Below, piece after piece: positions 63,530 to 64,000 of a stretch of 64,000 bases of DNA. The position numbers and the translations under genes are program-made. Location: NCBI GenBank assembly GCA_016125085.1, contig WGMM01000028.1, positions 1 to 64,000 of the forward strand, read 5' to 3'. Source of the DNA: a bacterium. Its GTDB lineage: Bacteria; Planctomycetota; Planctomycetia; Isosphaerales; Isosphaeraceae. The notes beneath the pieces are model-generated. The model had not been told where the DNA came from. It searched no databases and worked only from the letters and a program-made list of their open reading frames with translations. The first letter of the stretch is position 1. Each line of letters opens with the position of its first letter.

Positions 63530-63999
63530 GAAACCCCCATGAGTTCTCTCAGTGTGACGATGCCGGCCTGATACCGGCGATGGACGGAGCTTCGTGATGT
63601 GTGAACGAGTTCGGCGATTTCCTGAAAACTCAGGCCGCCCCACAGATGCGCCACGATCACTTCCCGCTGCTCGATCGGCAGCGAAGCGAGCGTGACCTGC
63701 ACGATGTCAGGATCGAATTCCGAGCCGGCATCCGGCTGAAACCATGCCGGGCCATTTGCCGCAGCCGCTTCTTCGTGCCGTTTACGCCTGCGGCTGGCGA
63801 TCCCGGCGTTGACGGCACCGTTGCGAACGACTCGAAACAGCCAGGCCACAGGATTCTCGGGCGTGGTTTCCAGAACCGCCAGACGGACGAACGCCTCCTG
63901 CACGACATCTTCGGCAGAGCCGCACCATTGCCGGGCATAAAGCTCCAGCGCCGGGGCGTGGCGGTCGATCAGTCTTCCCAGCAGTTCAGGATCGATCAT
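63484..63999 (-). CDS. ECF-type RNA polymerase sigma factor
   Basis: 171 residues, starting one base from the window edge; no upstream sequence is available to judge the start, but MIDPELLGRLIDRHAPALELYARQW looks like a complete region 2 start. Sigma2 about 1-75 (AEDVVQEAFVRLA, NPVAWLFRVVRNGAVNAGI). Sigma4 about 100-155 (LASLPIEQREVIVAHLWGGLSFQEIAELVHTSRSSVHRRYQAGIVTL). Directs transcription of its own regulon, probably including the three downstream genes. Confidence 0.92.
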   Translation of the reverse strand: MIDPELLGRLIDRHAPALELYARQWCGSAEDVVQEAFVRLAVLETTPENPVAWLFRVVRNGAVNAGIASRRRKRHEEAAAANGPAWFQPDAGSEFDPDIVQVTLASLPIEQREVIVAHLWGGLSFQEIAELVHTSRSSVHRRYQAGIVTLRELMGVSCPARSNPKDPTNPA

Positions 64000-64000
64000 T

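Overview
The window reads as a moderately GC-rich (about 60%) chromosomal segment of a planctomycete. The evidence is a set of lineage-typical gene families: a giant repeat protein whose N-terminus carries an LEPR-XLL-like motif (LEDRRLLAA), an H-X9-DG (DUF1559-type) domain, a TPR protein ending in two RNA-polymerase-alpha-CTD-like domains, an ECF sigma/membrane anti-sigma pair followed by exported proteins, and an exosortase/EpsI pair inside an exopolysaccharide operon. I cannot place it more finely than Planctomycetota.

Layout. 1-2647 (+): 3' part of a TPR/CHAT-protease gene with a PDZ domain inserted in the CHAT fold. 3131-9895 (-): a 2254-aa cell-surface-type protein rich in GGxGxD calcium-binding repeats. 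10389-28546 (-): one long run of twelve closely spaced genes for an exported polysaccharide: WecA/MraY-type initiating transferase, Wzc-like co-polymerase/tyrosine kinase, O-antigen-ligase-like protein, FHA-domain membrane protein, exosortase, EpsI, alkaline-phosphatase-superfamily phosphodiesterase, four glycosyltransferases and a polymerase-like membrane protein. 28887-32290 (+): selB-selA, the selenocysteine insertion machinery. 32310-33698 (-): exported di-haem cytochrome c. 33926-39919 (-): an operon of alpha-CTD/TPR protein, tgt, yajC and a fused secDF, ending in a textbook terminator. 40319-49200 (+): rimO, pgsA, uppP and an AddB/AddA-like nuclease-helicase pair. 49210-55618 (-): four exported or membrane proteins (TPR-like protein, amidohydrolase, low-GC polytopic membrane protein, ceramidase-like protein). 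55794-55866 (-): tRNA-Arg(TCG). 56110-59796 (+): a very long TPM-domain coiled-coil protein. 59873-63999 (-): ECF sigma factor, anti-sigma, exported protein and H-X9-DG exported protein.

How the parts fit. The polysaccharide operon begins with lipid-linked sugar transfer on undecaprenyl phosphate, extends the chain with dedicated glycosyltransferases, and controls length and export through the Wzc-like kinase. uppP, elsewhere in the window, recycles the same carrier lipid. The exosortase/EpsI pair suggests that sorted surface proteins are linked to this matrix, but no PEP-CTERM substrate is visible here. The secDF/yajC operon serves the Sec export on which the many signal-peptide proteins of the window depend.

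Strongest points for a second look: the alpha-CTD/TPR protein heading the tgt-yajC-secDF operon, the PDZ-in-CHAT architecture, the FHA protein inside the exosortase operon, the paired GGGGTCAGACCCC palindromes at two distant loci (one is read into by a coding sequence), and a nuclease-less AddA partnered with a Walker-less AddB. No CRISPR array, insertion sequence, prophage or rRNA gene was seen.
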